NCBI RefSeq assembly: GCF_035590735.1 | Contig: NZ_CP141595.1 | Span: 615,001-679,000 of the forward strand | Direction of reading: 5' to 3' | Source: Rossellomorea aquimaris | GTDB lineage: Bacteria; Bacillota; Bacilli; Bacillales; Bacillaceae_B | Length of the DNA: 64,000 bases | In this document: in pieces, positions 17,030 through 25,820 of the stretch | Numbering within the stretch: position 1 is the stretch's first letter | Layout of the letters: each line of letters opens with the position of its first letter | Program-made: the position numbers and the translations under genes | The notes under the pieces: generated by a model | Told to the model about the DNA's origin: nothing | The model's database searches: none | What the model saw: only the letters and a program-made list of their open reading frames with translations

Positions 17030-17059
17030 AGACCGCTCACTCTTGGGCGGTTACATTTT
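17030..17059 (+). terminator. Weak terminator
   Basis: GACCGC and GCGGTT arms followed by an interrupted T run. Some read-through into the ABC transporter genes is likely. Confidence 0.4.
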
Positions 17060-17077
17060 TGTAAAAGGAGGCTCATT

Positions 17078-18004
17078 ATGCCCAATGAAGTCATGGTGGA
17101 TGTAAAAGATTTAGTGAAAAGGTATGGGTCCTTTACGGCAGTGAAGGGAGTGCGTTTCCAGGTGGAGAAGGGTGAGATCTTCGGATTGCTTGGACCGAAC
17201 GGGGCCGGGAAGACGACGACGATCGAGATGCTCGTGGGACTTCGGAAGCCCGATGAAGGGACGGCGGGACTAGCTGGATTCGACGTGCGGAAGGACGTGA
17301 ATAAGGTGAAAGAAGTGATCGGGGTACAGCTTCAGTCGACTTCGTTGTTTGAGTTGTTGAAGGTGGAGGAGATCCTTCATTTATATGCGAGTTTTTACCC
17401 GAGTCATGTGGACATCAATCAATTGATCGAGGATATGCTCCTGACCGAGAAGCGGAAGGACCGGATCAAAGGTCTGTCGGGCGGGCAGAAGCAGCGCCTC
17501 GCGATTGCCCTGGCACTGATTCATGATCCGGAGATTGTGATTCTGGATGAACCGACGACGGGACTTGATCCCCAGGCGCGACGGACATTGTGGGACATCG
17601 TGCTACGGTTGAAGGAGCGGGGGAAGACGGTAATTCTGTCCACGCACTATATGGATGAAGCCCATGTGCTCTGTGACCGCATCGGCATTATGGATCAAGG
17701 GGAACTGATCGCCCTTGACACACCGACGAATCTGGTTAAAACCCTGCAGTCAACGAGTACGATTGAATTCCATCTCAACAATCCACCTGAACAGGAGTGG
17801 TTCATGAAAATGGATGGAGTCGAGGAAGTGGCCATCAAGGACACGTTCGTCCAGCTCTACACGGATGAGCTTCAGCTGGCACTGACCTCCCTCATTTCCA
17901 TATCGACAGAACATCATTTGAAAATCCAGGATCTCGAGACGCGTCAGGCGACATTAGAGGATGTCTTCATTCATATGACAGGAAGGAAGTTGCGGGAATC
18001 ATGA
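17078..18004 (+). CDS. ABC-2-type exporter ATP-binding protein
   Basis: This 308-residue ATPase has Walker A GPNGAGKTTT, signature LSGGQKQRLAIAL, Walker B IVILDEPTTGLDP and the H-loop STHYMDEA. The C-terminal extension (IEFHLNNPP to DVFIHMTGR) is typical of DrrA/NodI-like exporters. It should power the permease encoded next; the cargo could be a drug, lipid or peptide. ATG 17078 follows AAAAGGAGG. The gene overlaps the permease gene by four bases, so the two are translationally coupled. Confidence 0.85.
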   Translation: MPNEVMVDVKDLVKRYGSFTAVKGVRFQVEKGEIFGLLGPNGAGKTTTIEMLVGLRKPDEGTAGLAGFDVRKDVNKVKEVIGVQLQSTSLFELLKVEEILHLYASFYPSHVDINQLIEDMLLTEKRKDRIKGLSGGQKQRLAIALALIHDPEIVILDEPTTGLDPQARRTLWDIVLRLKERGKTVILSTHYMDEAHVLCDRIGIMDQGELIALDTPTNLVKTLQSTSTIEFHLNNPPEQEWFMKMDGVEEVAIKDTFVQLYTDELQLALTSLISISTEHHLKIQDLETRQATLEDVFIHMTGRKLRES

Positions 18005-19092
18005 GAGCTTATTGGCAGTTAACCTTGGCACAATTACGGATTTTTGGACGCAACAAGCAGGTCCTCTTCTTCACGTTACTCTTCCCGGTCATCCTGATGG
18101 TGGCACTCGGGTCATTTGCAGGTGGAGGGAATTCGCTCTCGCTAACAGTAGGAATGATCGACGGGGATCAATCCGAAGCTTCAAAGGACTTAAAGGACTT
18201 ATTTTATAAAAATGAGGGAATCGAGACCACGAAATATGAGAGCGTCAAAACGGGTAAAGAAGCCGTTGAAAATGGGGATATCCAGCTTCTTATCGAAATC
18301 CCGAAAGGTTATGAATCGAACTTGAAAGACGGGAAAGAGGCTTCCTCCCTTCCTGTATACTATAACGAGAAAAACCTGACCACGTCAGAGCTTGGATTGA
18401 CGGTGGTGAACGGCATCATCGATCAATACAGCAAGGACCTGGTTGATTATAAGCCGTTAGTGACGGTCGAGAAGGTAGGAATCGAGGCGCTGAACCTTCG
18501 ATATGTTGACTTCCTCGTACCGGGTATCGTCGCCATGATGATCATGAGCAACAACATGAACGGGGTGGCCGGTCAAATTTCCGCCTGGCGTGAACGGGGG
18601 ATCCTCCGGAGAATGCAGGGGACGAGATTGAAAGCATCCACGTTCATCGCAGCCCAGATAACGGCCCGCCTGATGCTGAACGGAACCCAGGCATTGCTCG
18701 TCGTCCTGATCGCCGATCTTATCTTTGACATCAACGTCGCCGGTTCGTGGCTCGCCATGATTTTCTTTATCATACTAGGAACCCTTGCGTTTATGGCACT
18801 CGGCTTTATCATCGCAGGCATGGCGAAGAACCCGGAAAGTGCGGGTCCGATTGCAGGATTCGTGACGTTTCCGATGCTGTTCCTTGGGGGCGTGTTCTTC
18901 CCGATCAACAATATGCCGGATCTCATTCAGCCGATCGTGAAGGTGCTGCCGATCGCTCATTTGAGTTCGGCTTTAAGGGAGACGATGAATCTTGGGACCC
19001 CGTTTTTGGAATTGGGGATGGAGACACTGATATTGGGTGCCTGGCTGGTTGGCGGGTTTGCCCTGGCTAGTTATGTGTTTAAGTGGGAATAG
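18001..19092 (+). CDS. ABC-2-type exporter permease
   Basis: This 363-residue protein has one N-terminal helix (residues 21-42), a large external loop, and five more helices after residue 170. It contains LVPGIVAMMIMSNNMNGVAG, GILRRMQGT and LGGVFFPINNMP, which are typical of ABC-2 permeases of the YhfD/DrrB kind. It forms an exporter with the preceding ATPase. Together they resemble resistance or lantibiotic-type exporters; no substrate gene is next to them. Confidence 0.83.
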   Translation: MRAYWQLTLAQLRIFGRNKQVLFFTLLFPVILMVALGSFAGGGNSLSLTVGMIDGDQSEASKDLKDLFYKNEGIETTKYESVKTGKEAVENGDIQLLIEIPKGYESNLKDGKEASSLPVYYNEKNLTTSELGLTVVNGIIDQYSKDLVDYKPLVTVEKVGIEALNLRYVDFLVPGIVAMMIMSNNMNGVAGQISAWRERGILRRMQGTRLKASTFIAAQITARLMLNGTQALLVVLIADLIFDINVAGSWLAMIFFIILGTLAFMALGFIIAGMAKNPESAGPIAGFVTFPMLFLGGVFFPINNMPDLIQPIVKVLPIAHLSSALRETMNLGTPFLELGMETLILGAWLVGGFALASYVFKWE

Positions 19093-19096
19093 AAAA

Positions 19097-19136
19097 ATTC
19101 CGGCAAAGGTCATACAGACCCTGGCCGGAATTTTTT
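19097..19136. terminator. Terminator after ABC exporter genes
   Basis: AATTCCGGC and GCCGGAATT arms followed by TTTTT. It separates convergent genes. Confidence 0.8.
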
Positions 19137-19753
19137 CATGCCCTTTTCTCTAAATCCTTCGCAGTTTGACTCGTTTCCACATCTTTTTCATCCTTCAAGG
19201 TGCCGAACAAAGCATCGACGAAGGGGGTGGAGACGCCATACCAATAGTTTTCATTTTTGTAGTGATGCAGGATGTGAGTCTTTTTGAGCCATTTCCCGAA
19301 CCGTGTTTTCGGCTTGAGGGGGCGATGGGCGACATAGTGTTTCCACTCGTAGACAAAGAACATGAACAGAATGCCGGTTGCAAAGGCAAGGGTGGTTGAG
19401 ATCGAGCCGCTCACGAGGTAAAACAGCAGACATAGAACAAAGAGGCTCGGAGCACTGTACCAAATGGGTAGAAACAAAAGCTTCAGGTCATTCGGTTTTT
19501 TATGATGGTCGTAATGCAGTCGCTTAATCAATTTAAAAAGAAAAGCGTTCTTCGGTGACTTGATGTGAAAGACAAAGCGGTGGGTGAGGTATTCACTGAA
19601 CATGTAGGCGACAATCCCAATGACAAAAAATAAAAAGGTGGTCATGGAAAACTCCATGGTCATCAAAAAGCCGATCACTACAAGAAAGATGCATACCATG
19701 ACTAAAATATCAAAGTGAAAGAAGAAATCCCGATACAATCGATTTTCTTTCAT
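19136..19753 (-). CDS. Fatty acid hydroxylase / sterol desaturase superfamily protein
   Basis: This 205-residue membrane protein has about four hydrophobic helices and the spaced histidine motifs of di-iron membrane hydroxylases: EYLTHRFVFH, LHYDHHKKP, VAHRP and HILHHYKNENYWYG. It should use a di-iron centre to hydroxylate or desaturate a lipid chain. ATG 19753 lies three bases after the stop of the upstream GntR regulator gene, with GGGGGCAG inside that gene as ribosome binding site. The two genes are therefore an operon. Control by a FadR-like, acyl-CoA-sensing regulator would fit lipid modification. Confidence 0.75.
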   Translation of the reverse strand: MKENRLYRDFFFHFDILVMVCIFLVVIGFLMTMEFSMTTFLFFVIGIVAYMFSEYLTHRFVFHIKSPKNAFLFKLIKRLHYDHHKKPNDLKLLFLPIWYSAPSLFVLCLLFYLVSGSISTTLAFATGILFMFFVYEWKHYVAHRPLKPKTRFGKWLKKTHILHHYKNENYWYGVSTPFVDALFGTLKDEKDVETSQTAKDLEKRA

Positions 19754-19755
19754 TC

Positions 19756-20442
19756 TCAACTGCCCCCATTCATTTTTTGTTTCCACAACCGTAAGCTGGT
19801 TTCCATCATTTCTTTAATGAGGCGCTCTGCCTGTTCGATATCCCCATTTAAGATGAAGTCCAACAGTTTTTCATAATAGTCCCGTGAAGCTTTGCGATGG
19901 TCCGGCTCGCTGAAATATTTCTCCGCCATCCTCCTATAGAAGTCTTTAAAGCTATTCAGGATGAGGACATAGATGGGGTTGGCCGATAGCATGGCGACAC
20001 TTTGTTGCAGCTGCCAGTCGAAGTCAGCATATGATCGCGCATCGTCCTGTACCTCTTCAAGAGGGACAAAGAGTGAAATGACCTTGAGCTTGTTATGGTG
20101 GAGTGCATCCCTGAAATAGGTGGGTGTTAAAGAGATTCTAAGCTCCAGCATATGATGGATGAATTCATCGGGTACTTCTTCCTGGTGCGCGAGGATATTC
20201 ACGATCGTCATTAAATTCCCCTGCTTCCAATAATCGTTCACAACGGCGGGCATTCCTTTCCGTCCCGTGATCCAGCCGTCCCGTTCCAACCGTTGCAGTG
20301 CTTCCCGGATGGTAGGTCTTCCGACTTGATAGCGGGTGGCCAATTCTCTTTCCGATTGCAATGGTTGATGAAACTTGATGTGCCCTTCTAAAATGGATTG
20401 AATGAGTTGGCTTCTGATGTTGTCGGATGAACGTTCTTTCAA
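19756..20442 (-). CDS. GntR regulator resembling E. coli FadR
   Basis: This 228-residue regulator has an N-terminal winged helix (ERELATRYQVGRPTIREALQRLERDGWI) and an all-helical C-terminal domain. It resembles E. coli FadR over its length: NDYWKQGNL aligns with NNFWETSGL, and ANPIYVLILNSFKDFYRRMAEKYFSEP with [27 protein letters not shown]. FadR binds long-chain acyl-CoA and leaves DNA when it does. TTG 20442 with CAGGAGG is the likely start; earlier in-frame codons overlap the operator region. Two TGGT-N3-ACCA sites upstream suggest autoregulation. Confidence 0.72.
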   Translation of the reverse strand: MKERSSDNIRSQLIQSILEGHIKFHQPLQSERELATRYQVGRPTIREALQRLERDGWITGRKGMPAVVNDYWKQGNLMTIVNILAHQEEVPDEFIHHMLELRISLTPTYFRDALHHNKLKVISLFVPLEEVQDDARSYADFDWQLQQSVAMLSANPIYVLILNSFKDFYRRMAEKYFSEPDHRKASRDYYEKLLDFILNGDIEQAERLIKEMMETSLRLWKQKMNGGS

Positions 20443-20462
20443 TGGAATGTACACCTCCTGAT

Positions 20463-20494
20463 TGGTAATACCAATTTTATATATGGTCATACCA
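20463..20494. promoter_or_regulatory. Two FadR-type operators
   Basis: TGGTAATACCA at 20463-20473 and TGGTCATACCA at 20484-20494 have the TGGT-N3-ACCA form also found in E. coli FadR sites. The first is extended to ATTGGTAATACCAAT. Their centres are 21 bp apart, two helical turns, so two dimers would sit on one DNA face just downstream of the -10 box. Confidence 0.7.
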
Positions 20495-20524
20495 TTATAT
20501 GATCTTTTGAAGGGTATTTGTCAA
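20494..20524 (-). promoter_or_regulatory. Promoter of the FadR-like gene
   Basis: On the minus strand a perfect TTGACA (20519-20524) and a perfect TATAAT (20494-20499) are separated by 19 bp. The second operator touches the -10 box, so a bound repressor would block initiation. Confidence 0.55.
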
Positions 20525-20672
20525 TTGATTCTGAAAATTATTCTGTTATGGAGAAGGTTTATCAGTTTCCGATGTTTTAAACGAGGTTTTTAAGGGGAAG
20601 TCATATGAATAAACCAAGTCAATATAGGTATAAACTAACCAGGTAGATTGAATAGAAGAGAGTGAGAGGCTA

Positions 20673-21713
20673 ATGAAAGCTGTTCAAGTTACCGGATATG
20701 GCGGAATCGACAAATTAGAAGTAGTTGATATTTCGACCCCGACTCCGGGAAAAGGTGAAGTCCTTGTAAAGGTAAAGGCATGTGCCATTAATAATACTGA
20801 AATTTGGATGAGAGAAGGCGCTTATGGAACAGGAGAGAAGTCAGGTTGGCGTCCTGAAGGTGTTCAGTTCCCGAGAATTCCGGGATCCGATATAACAGGT
20901 GAAATCGTAGGAGTAGGTTCTAATGTTTCTGAGACGATGATCGGCAAGAATGTCGTTCTGTTTCCTTTCACTTCAAGTGGCATGGAGGGTTTCGAGCATA
21001 TTTCAGAGGATATGTCGTTCATTGGTTCCGAATATGATGGAGGGTATGCCGAATACGTGGTTTGGCCGTCAGAGCTCTGTTATGATATGCCTCTCCCTGC
21101 CTATGAAGAAAGTGCCGTTTTTTCTGTCAGCGGATTGACAGCATGGCATATGGTGGAGCAGATCCACGCTAAGCCGGGGGAGACGGTCGTCGTGACAGGT
21201 GCCAATGGCGGTGTGGGGTCATTGAATGTTCAAATCGCTTCCAAAGTATTTGGATCGAAGGTGATTGCGATTGTAGGAGACATGGGTTTGGAAGATAGAA
21301 TGAAAGAACTGGGAGCGGCTCATGTATTATCCTATAAGTCGCATACCCTTGCCGATGAAATAGTAGAAGTCAATGGAGGCCCGGTGGATTCAGTATTGGA
21401 TGTGGTAGGGGATGCATTGTTTGCGACTTCCATAAGCGTATTAAAGAATGGCGGGAAGTTTTGTATATCAGGATCGGCTGGAGGGCAGAAAACGGAACTC
21501 GATTTCAGGGCCATTTATTTAAAACATATCACCTTATATGGATCGGTCCTGGGTACGAGAGACGAGTTTAGACGGATGCTGGATGCCATTTCTGCAGGTA
21601 AGATCAAGCCGGTCATTGATCGTACCTATCCACTCGAAAAAGCGGGAGAAGCACAAACGTACTTCAAGAATTCAGGAAAACTGGGGAAGATCATCTTGCT
21701 TCCGGAAAAATAG
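20673..21713 (+). CDS. MDR-family zinc-type alcohol dehydrogenase / quinone oxidoreductase
   Basis: This 346-residue protein has the GroES-like N-terminal domain (GEVLVKVKACAINNTEIWMREG, RIPGSDITGEIVGVG) and a Rossmann domain with VVVTGANGGVGSLNVQIASKVFG. It lacks the GHE zinc motif in standard form, so it is closer to quinone oxidoreductase-like MDR members that use NADPH. Its substrate is unknown. A GAGAGTGAGAGGC ribosome binding site precedes the ATG. It is divergent from the FadR-like gene but carries no TGGT-N3-ACCA site of its own that I saw. Confidence 0.8.
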   Translation: MKAVQVTGYGGIDKLEVVDISTPTPGKGEVLVKVKACAINNTEIWMREGAYGTGEKSGWRPEGVQFPRIPGSDITGEIVGVGSNVSETMIGKNVVLFPFTSSGMEGFEHISEDMSFIGSEYDGGYAEYVVWPSELCYDMPLPAYEESAVFSVSGLTAWHMVEQIHAKPGETVVVTGANGGVGSLNVQIASKVFGSKVIAIVGDMGLEDRMKELGAAHVLSYKSHTLADEIVEVNGGPVDSVLDVVGDALFATSISVLKNGGKFCISGSAGGQKTELDFRAIYLKHITLYGSVLGTRDEFRRMLDAISAGKIKPVIDRTYPLEKAGEAQTYFKNSGKLGKIILLPEK

Positions 21714-21720
21714 TATTTCA

Positions 21721-21758
21721 AGAAAAACATGGGGAGCAAGACGTCCTCATGTTTTTCT
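21721..21758. terminator. Bidirectional terminator
   Basis: AAAAACATGGGGA and TCCTCATGTTTTT arms, between convergent genes. Confidence 0.75.
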
Positions 21759-21771
21759 ATTTTTTTCGAAA

Positions 21772-22533
21772 CTATTGGCGAAAGAAAATCACTCTTTTAC
21801 CCATATCACTCTTCTCATAAGCTTCAGCAATCCCCATCTCTTCAATCAATCCCTTTGCGACTATTTTATACGGCAACGAGACGTGAAACTCCTTCTCAAA
21901 AGGATAAGAATCAAGGGTCACTTCCTTTTCATTCACCCATCTGGCCATGAGCGGCTGATTTTCCGGATGAAACATCTCTGTATTCTGAAATCCATTTTTG
22001 AACCACGGATGCTCATACTCTTTATCCACACCCGGCTCATTCAGACAAAGATATAAGGACAGATTATCTGAGAATTGGAGTAAGCGGAAATGCTGCTGCA
22101 GTAATTCTTCATCGAGGTCAGGGAAGGTCTCCTTAAGTCTCATCTGTCTTCTCGCTTCTCCTGTTAAAAAAACAAGGCAGTCTTTATTTTTAGATTGGGA
22201 AAAGAAGGAGCAGAAGTGCAGGCTGCACATGAGACTCGCATAGGTGTTCACCCTCTCAACCTCGTCCAAACCGATTTTGTAGAATGCGAGCTTTGGCAGG
22301 AGGGGGTAGTCAGAAAAGGTGAAGGGAATCTTCTCCCTGTCATTCCAGATCGGGGTGTCGTCCAAACCGATCCAGCTCCGGTCGTGCTGATAGGCTGCAT
22401 ATAAAGCATCTTCAAAGAATAGATCTGTTTTTAGTAGCGACGGGTTAAAGTGCTTGATGGTTTCACCTGATAAAAAGGCGTGGTCGTGCTGTTTGATCAT
22501 GATGAAGGAATCCTTGGTTTCACGAATGATCAT
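21772..22533 (-). CDS. DUF3891 family protein
   Basis: This 253-residue protein begins MIIRETKDSFIMIKQHDHAFLSG and continues AAYQHDRSWIGLDDTPIWND, with later LHFCSFF and LQFSDNLSLYLCLNEPG. This histidine- and aspartate-containing arrangement (QHDHA, HDRSW, LHFCSF) is the DUF3891 pattern, reminiscent of HD-type metal sites, but no activity is established. GGAG precedes the ATG. It is transcribed alone, convergent with the MDR oxidoreductase gene. Confidence 0.75.
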   Translation of the reverse strand: MIIRETKDSFIMIKQHDHAFLSGETIKHFNPSLLKTDLFFEDALYAAYQHDRSWIGLDDTPIWNDREKIPFTFSDYPLLPKLAFYKIGLDEVERVNTYASLMCSLHFCSFFSQSKNKDCLVFLTGEARRQMRLKETFPDLDEELLQQHFRLLQFSDNLSLYLCLNEPGVDKEYEHPWFKNGFQNTEMFHPENQPLMARWVNEKEVTLDSYPFEKEFHVSLPYKIVAKGLIEEMGIAEAYEKSDMGKRVIFFRQ

Positions 22534-22717
22534 GATGGGGGCTCCTTTCTATGGGCTTGTATGTGAATCCATTATAGCAAATGAGATCTCTCTGATTCAC
22601 CGATTCTCTTGAATAGTGCGTGGAATGTTTTCTTTTTGTGTTGTGAAAAAAGAAGGTTTTTTCCTTAAGAAACAGAATGATTATAGTGAATGATAGAATC
22701 CAGGGAGGTTATGAACA

Positions 22718-23113
22718 ATGGGAAGAATGGTACATTTCGAAGTGCACGTGGATGAGATGGAAAGAGCAAAGACGTTTTATGGTGAAGTATTCGGCTGGAA
22801 GTTCGAGGATTGGAGTGAGTTCGCCGGAATGCCTTACTTTGGTGCGGTTACAGGGGATGAAAATGAGATGGGGATCAATGGTGCGTTGATGCAACGTCAA
22901 AGTCCCCGACCAGAACCGAATCAACCGATGAACGGGTATTCATGTACGATGGGTGTGGAGAATTATGATGAAACGGAGAAACTCATTCTTGACCATGGCG
23001 GCAAGGTAGCGATGCCTAAATACGCTCTTCCTGGAATGGCGTGGCAGGGGTATTATGTGGATACGGAAGGGAATATCTTTGGGATTCATCAACCGGATAA
23101 GGATGCGAAGTAG
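22718..23113 (+). CDS. VOC-family (glyoxalase-like) protein
   Basis: This 131-residue protein has the two beta-alpha-beta-beta-beta units of the vicinal oxygen chelate fold: VHFEVHVDEMERAKTFYGEVFGWKF at the N-terminus and YYVDTEGNIFGIHQPD at the C-terminus. Such proteins are lyases, dioxygenases or resistance proteins, and the substrate cannot be read here. GGGAGG precedes the ATG. It is a single-gene unit. Confidence 0.8.
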   Translation: MGRMVHFEVHVDEMERAKTFYGEVFGWKFEDWSEFAGMPYFGAVTGDENEMGINGALMQRQSPRPEPNQPMNGYSCTMGVENYDETEKLILDHGGKVAMPKYALPGMAWQGYYVDTEGNIFGIHQPDKDAK

Positions 23114-23230
23114 ATAGAATGAGTGTCTGACCTGAAAAAAGGTTAGGCACTTTTTTTGTTAACAGGGAAGGAACCCGGGACTAGATTCGTGTGGTAAAAT
23201 AAGGATGTCAAAGATAAAGGAGAACGGTCT

Positions 23231-23431
23231 ATGGAAGTCTACATACTTACGCTTTTTTCCAGCTTCATCATATATAGAAGCGTGCATACCTTGATGAAGC
23301 TATTCAAGATCGCATACAAACGAAATGAACTATCGAAGCGAAAGTATCGAAGTGCGGTGAGCATTTCGTTTTTAATAGGTGTTACAGTAGCATCCATTGT
23401 GCCTATTATCTTTAAAGCATTGTTTACATAA
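23231..23431 (+). CDS. Small two-helix membrane protein
   Basis: This 66-residue protein has hydrophobic helices at about residues 3-20 and 43-62 separated by a strongly basic loop (KIAYKRNELSKRKYR). AAAGGAG precedes the ATG. A DUF3953 protein gene follows after 20 bp, so the two are probably co-transcribed. I do not recognise the family. Confidence 0.55.
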   Translation: MEVYILTLFSSFIIYRSVHTLMKLFKIAYKRNELSKRKYRSAVSISFLIGVTVASIVPIIFKALFT

Positions 23432-23451
23432 GAAGAAATGAGGAATAAACC

Positions 23452-23685
23452 ATGTTAGAAAAAATGAGAAAAACGATAAGCATCATTGTTCTGGGAGTAG
23501 CAATCTACGGGCTGATTTCGGATAATAACGATTTGCTTCCTTTTACCATGGCGGGGTTGGCGATACTCATGGTAATCATGGGAACGGAAGAACATCAGAA
23601 GGATCGGAAGTCGTATCGAAGTTATCTGTTTTTTGGAGTATCTGCATTCTTGCTTCTGGTGTCCATCGAAGGCTTTATCTACTAA
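23452..23685 (+). CDS. DUF3953 family small membrane protein (YczI-like)
   Basis: This 77-residue protein has three short hydrophobic helices with the connecting segment EEHQKDRKSYRSY. The order matches the YczI/DUF3953 family of Bacillus, which has no known function. It follows another small membrane protein gene closely. Confidence 0.65.
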   Translation: MLEKMRKTISIIVLGVAIYGLISDNNDLLPFTMAGLAILMVIMGTEEHQKDRKSYRSYLFFGVSAFLLLVSIEGFIY

Positions 23686-23759
23686 CTCTTCATCATGAAA
23701 AGGAGAATTCCCCCTGTTTGTTGAATTGATTCAAGTAGAGATCAGAAGGGGGAGCGACA

Positions 23760-24443
23760 GTGGATTATCTATTAGAACGTGTGAACGATCAAATATATGT
23801 GTTGGCGGTTTGGGATGCGCAATGGAATACATATACCAATGCTTACTTTATTCAGGAAGATGCTGGATTGACAGTGGTTGATTCGTGTAAGGAGGGTCAC
23901 TTGGTGTTTCTCCAGCACGCCTTAAACAATATCGGGAAAACGGCTGACGATGTAAAGCTTATGCTCGTCACCCATGGCCATGAAGATCATGTGGGAGGAG
24001 CGCCGTTATTTACTAGGTCTAGGAAGGTCATTCATGCTGATGAGACGTTGCCGGTGACGTCTTCCATTAGTGGGAAGCTTATTGATAGGGGAACGATAGG
24101 GGATTACGAATACACAAGAGTCGGCTATCATTCTCCGGGTTCTGTGATTTTCTTTCATCGGCCCACCAGAACGCTGTTTACAGGGGATTTTCTCTGTTTC
24201 TTTGGGGATCCTTTGTCGGATGGAGGGCTTGTTTCAAAAGGGGACGATCTTAGACAAGCCTGGATTGAATTTCTTCAGGGTGGTGGAGTAGCAAGGGTGG
24301 ACTTACCGGTATTCCTGAATGGATTACGAATGATGCAGGAATATGGCCCGGACGTGATGTGTACAGGACATGGTGGAGTTTTAGTGGGGGATCTTGACGT
24401 GTTCCTTGACGAGTTAATCGCTATTGGAGATAAGGGTAAATAA
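23760..24443 (+). CDS. MBL-fold metallo-hydrolase
   Basis: This 227-residue protein has the metallo-beta-lactamase metal motif as THGHEDHVGG at about residues 73-82, followed by FTGDFLC (third ligand region) and CTGHGG near the C-terminus. This suggests a dinuclear zinc hydrolase, such as a lactonase or glyoxalase II-like enzyme. The start is GTG with AGAAGGGGGAG upstream. The true substrate is unknown. Confidence 0.8.
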   Translation: MDYLLERVNDQIYVLAVWDAQWNTYTNAYFIQEDAGLTVVDSCKEGHLVFLQHALNNIGKTADDVKLMLVTHGHEDHVGGAPLFTRSRKVIHADETLPVTSSISGKLIDRGTIGDYEYTRVGYHSPGSVIFFHRPTRTLFTGDFLCFFGDPLSDGGLVSKGDDLRQAWIEFLQGGGVARVDLPVFLNGLRMMQEYGPDVMCTGHGGVLVGDLDVFLDELIAIGDKGK

Positions 24444-24506
24444 AAATACAAGGGAGCGGTGGAAGTATAGGGGGCCAATCCCTGTTTTTTTGTTCCAATG
24501 GACAAA

Positions 24507-24735
24507 TTATTTTACTGTCATAAACCCCTCCACAAACAACTGATAGTCAAATACCAGGAAGAGATTGATAATCTTTTTGACACTGAAATCGGTATCCCCC
24601 TGCCAGAATCCTGAGATCAGCACCTCGACGTTCCTTCTGGATGGTCCTCATGTCAGGGTTCACCATCATAAAATGATATTTTCCGTGGAACTCCCCTCGT
24701 GATAATCCTATTTTTATAACGTTTGGAAAAAGGAG
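24507..24735 (-). pseudogene. Possible C-terminal remnant of a TetR-type regulator
   Basis: On the minus strand one frame reads FHGKYHFMMVNPDMRTIQKE. A second frame then takes over with ISGFWQGDTDFSVKKIINLF and LVFDYQLFVEGF before a stop at 24507-24509. Joined by one frameshift near 24625, they resemble the C-terminal helices of TetR/AcrR regulators. The 5' part is missing, since the WYL regulator gene begins immediately beside it. I rate this as a tentative gene remnant. Confidence 0.35.
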
Positions 24736-24739
24736 AGTA

Positions 24740-25708
24740 TTATTCAAATCGACGATAAAATGAAACAGCTGCCTCTGCCATTTCCAGGATTTTCTGATGA
24801 AGGTCATCCGGTTCGATCACCCTTACCTGATCGGCAAACCCGAGGAGATATCCTTTCGCTTCATTTTCTGTATCAAACGAAAGGGTCACAGGTATCCAGG
24901 ATGTATCGCTGCGTTCCCCAATTTTAATGACCCGTGCAAAACGTCCGGTGAAAGTCAGCCTCGACAGGGTGGATGGGGTGACTTCCACCTTTACTTCATA
25001 TGAGGGCAATTTCTTTATAAAGGCTTTTGTTGAAGAATTCCAGTATTTAGCCAGGTCAAAGTCGTGTGGCCTTTCAAAAGTTTCGTCCAGAAGTACGGCC
25101 GATTGGATCCTCGAAGCTCTGTAATTCCGGATTTCTCCATTTTCTTTGGAAGCGATCAAGTACCAGAGGTCTCCTTTCGCAACGAGACCAAGGGGTTCGA
25201 CGGTGCGGTCATCTGTTTGTCCGTTTGCACGTTGATAGGTAATGGTAAGTTTGTTTTCCTTCCAGAGGGCCTCTTTGATCACTTCAAAGGAGGCTATTCT
25301 TTCCTTCTGCTTCCTCCAAGAACTTGTGTCGATATGGATCCGGTTCCATACGTCTTTCGCATTTTCACGGTAGATAGATGGAAGGGAGGCGATGAGTTTG
25401 TTTCTGGCTTCTTCGGACGTTCGGGTCAAGCCGAGATCATCGAGGAGATGGTCTGAAGGTGACACAAACAACGCGCGGATTTCAGATTCTTTCAGACCGG
25501 TCAGATCCGTCTGATAGTCTTCGAGTAATGACCAGCCTCCGTTTTTTCCGCGCTCTGCCACCACGGGGATCCCTGTTCCGCTTAGAGCGTCCATGTCTCT
25601 GTAAATCGTCCGTTCAGAAACTTCCAATCTCTCTGACAGTGCTTTTGCGGTCAATTGCCCGTGTGATTGTAATAATAAAAGAATGGATACCAGTCGGTCA
25701 CCTCTCAT
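24740..25708 (-). CDS. WYL-domain transcriptional regulator (YafY/DeoR-like)
   Basis: This protein of about 322 residues has an N-terminal helix-turn-helix (RLVSILLLLQSHGQLTAKALSERLEVSERTIYRDMDAL) and a central WYL domain (ITYQRANGQTDDRTVEPLGLVAKGDLWYLIASK), followed by a C-terminal WCX region. WYL domains sense nucleic acids or small ligands. ATG 25708 with AAAAGGTG upstream is preferred over GTG 25717. It is divergent from an SDR gene 112 bp away, a layout that usually means the regulator controls that gene. Confidence 0.8.
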   Translation of the reverse strand: MRGDRLVSILLLLQSHGQLTAKALSERLEVSERTIYRDMDALSGTGIPVVAERGKNGGWSLLEDYQTDLTGLKESEIRALFVSPSDHLLDDLGLTRTSEEARNKLIASLPSIYRENAKDVWNRIHIDTSSWRKQKERIASFEVIKEALWKENKLTITYQRANGQTDDRTVEPLGLVAKGDLWYLIASKENGEIRNYRASRIQSAVLLDETFERPHDFDLAKYWNSSTKAFIKKLPSYEVKVEVTPSTLSRLTFTGRFARVIKIGERSDTSWIPVTLSFDTENEAKGYLLGFADQVRVIEPDDLHQKILEMAEAAVSFYRRFE

Positions 25709-25820
25709 CTGCTTCACCTTTTTCCTGAATTTATTAAGTTTATTTAATTAAATATGACAGTGGATGTCAAGAATAGGATCGTATAATAAACGTATCTTGT
25801 AGTTGAAAGGAATGGGATGA

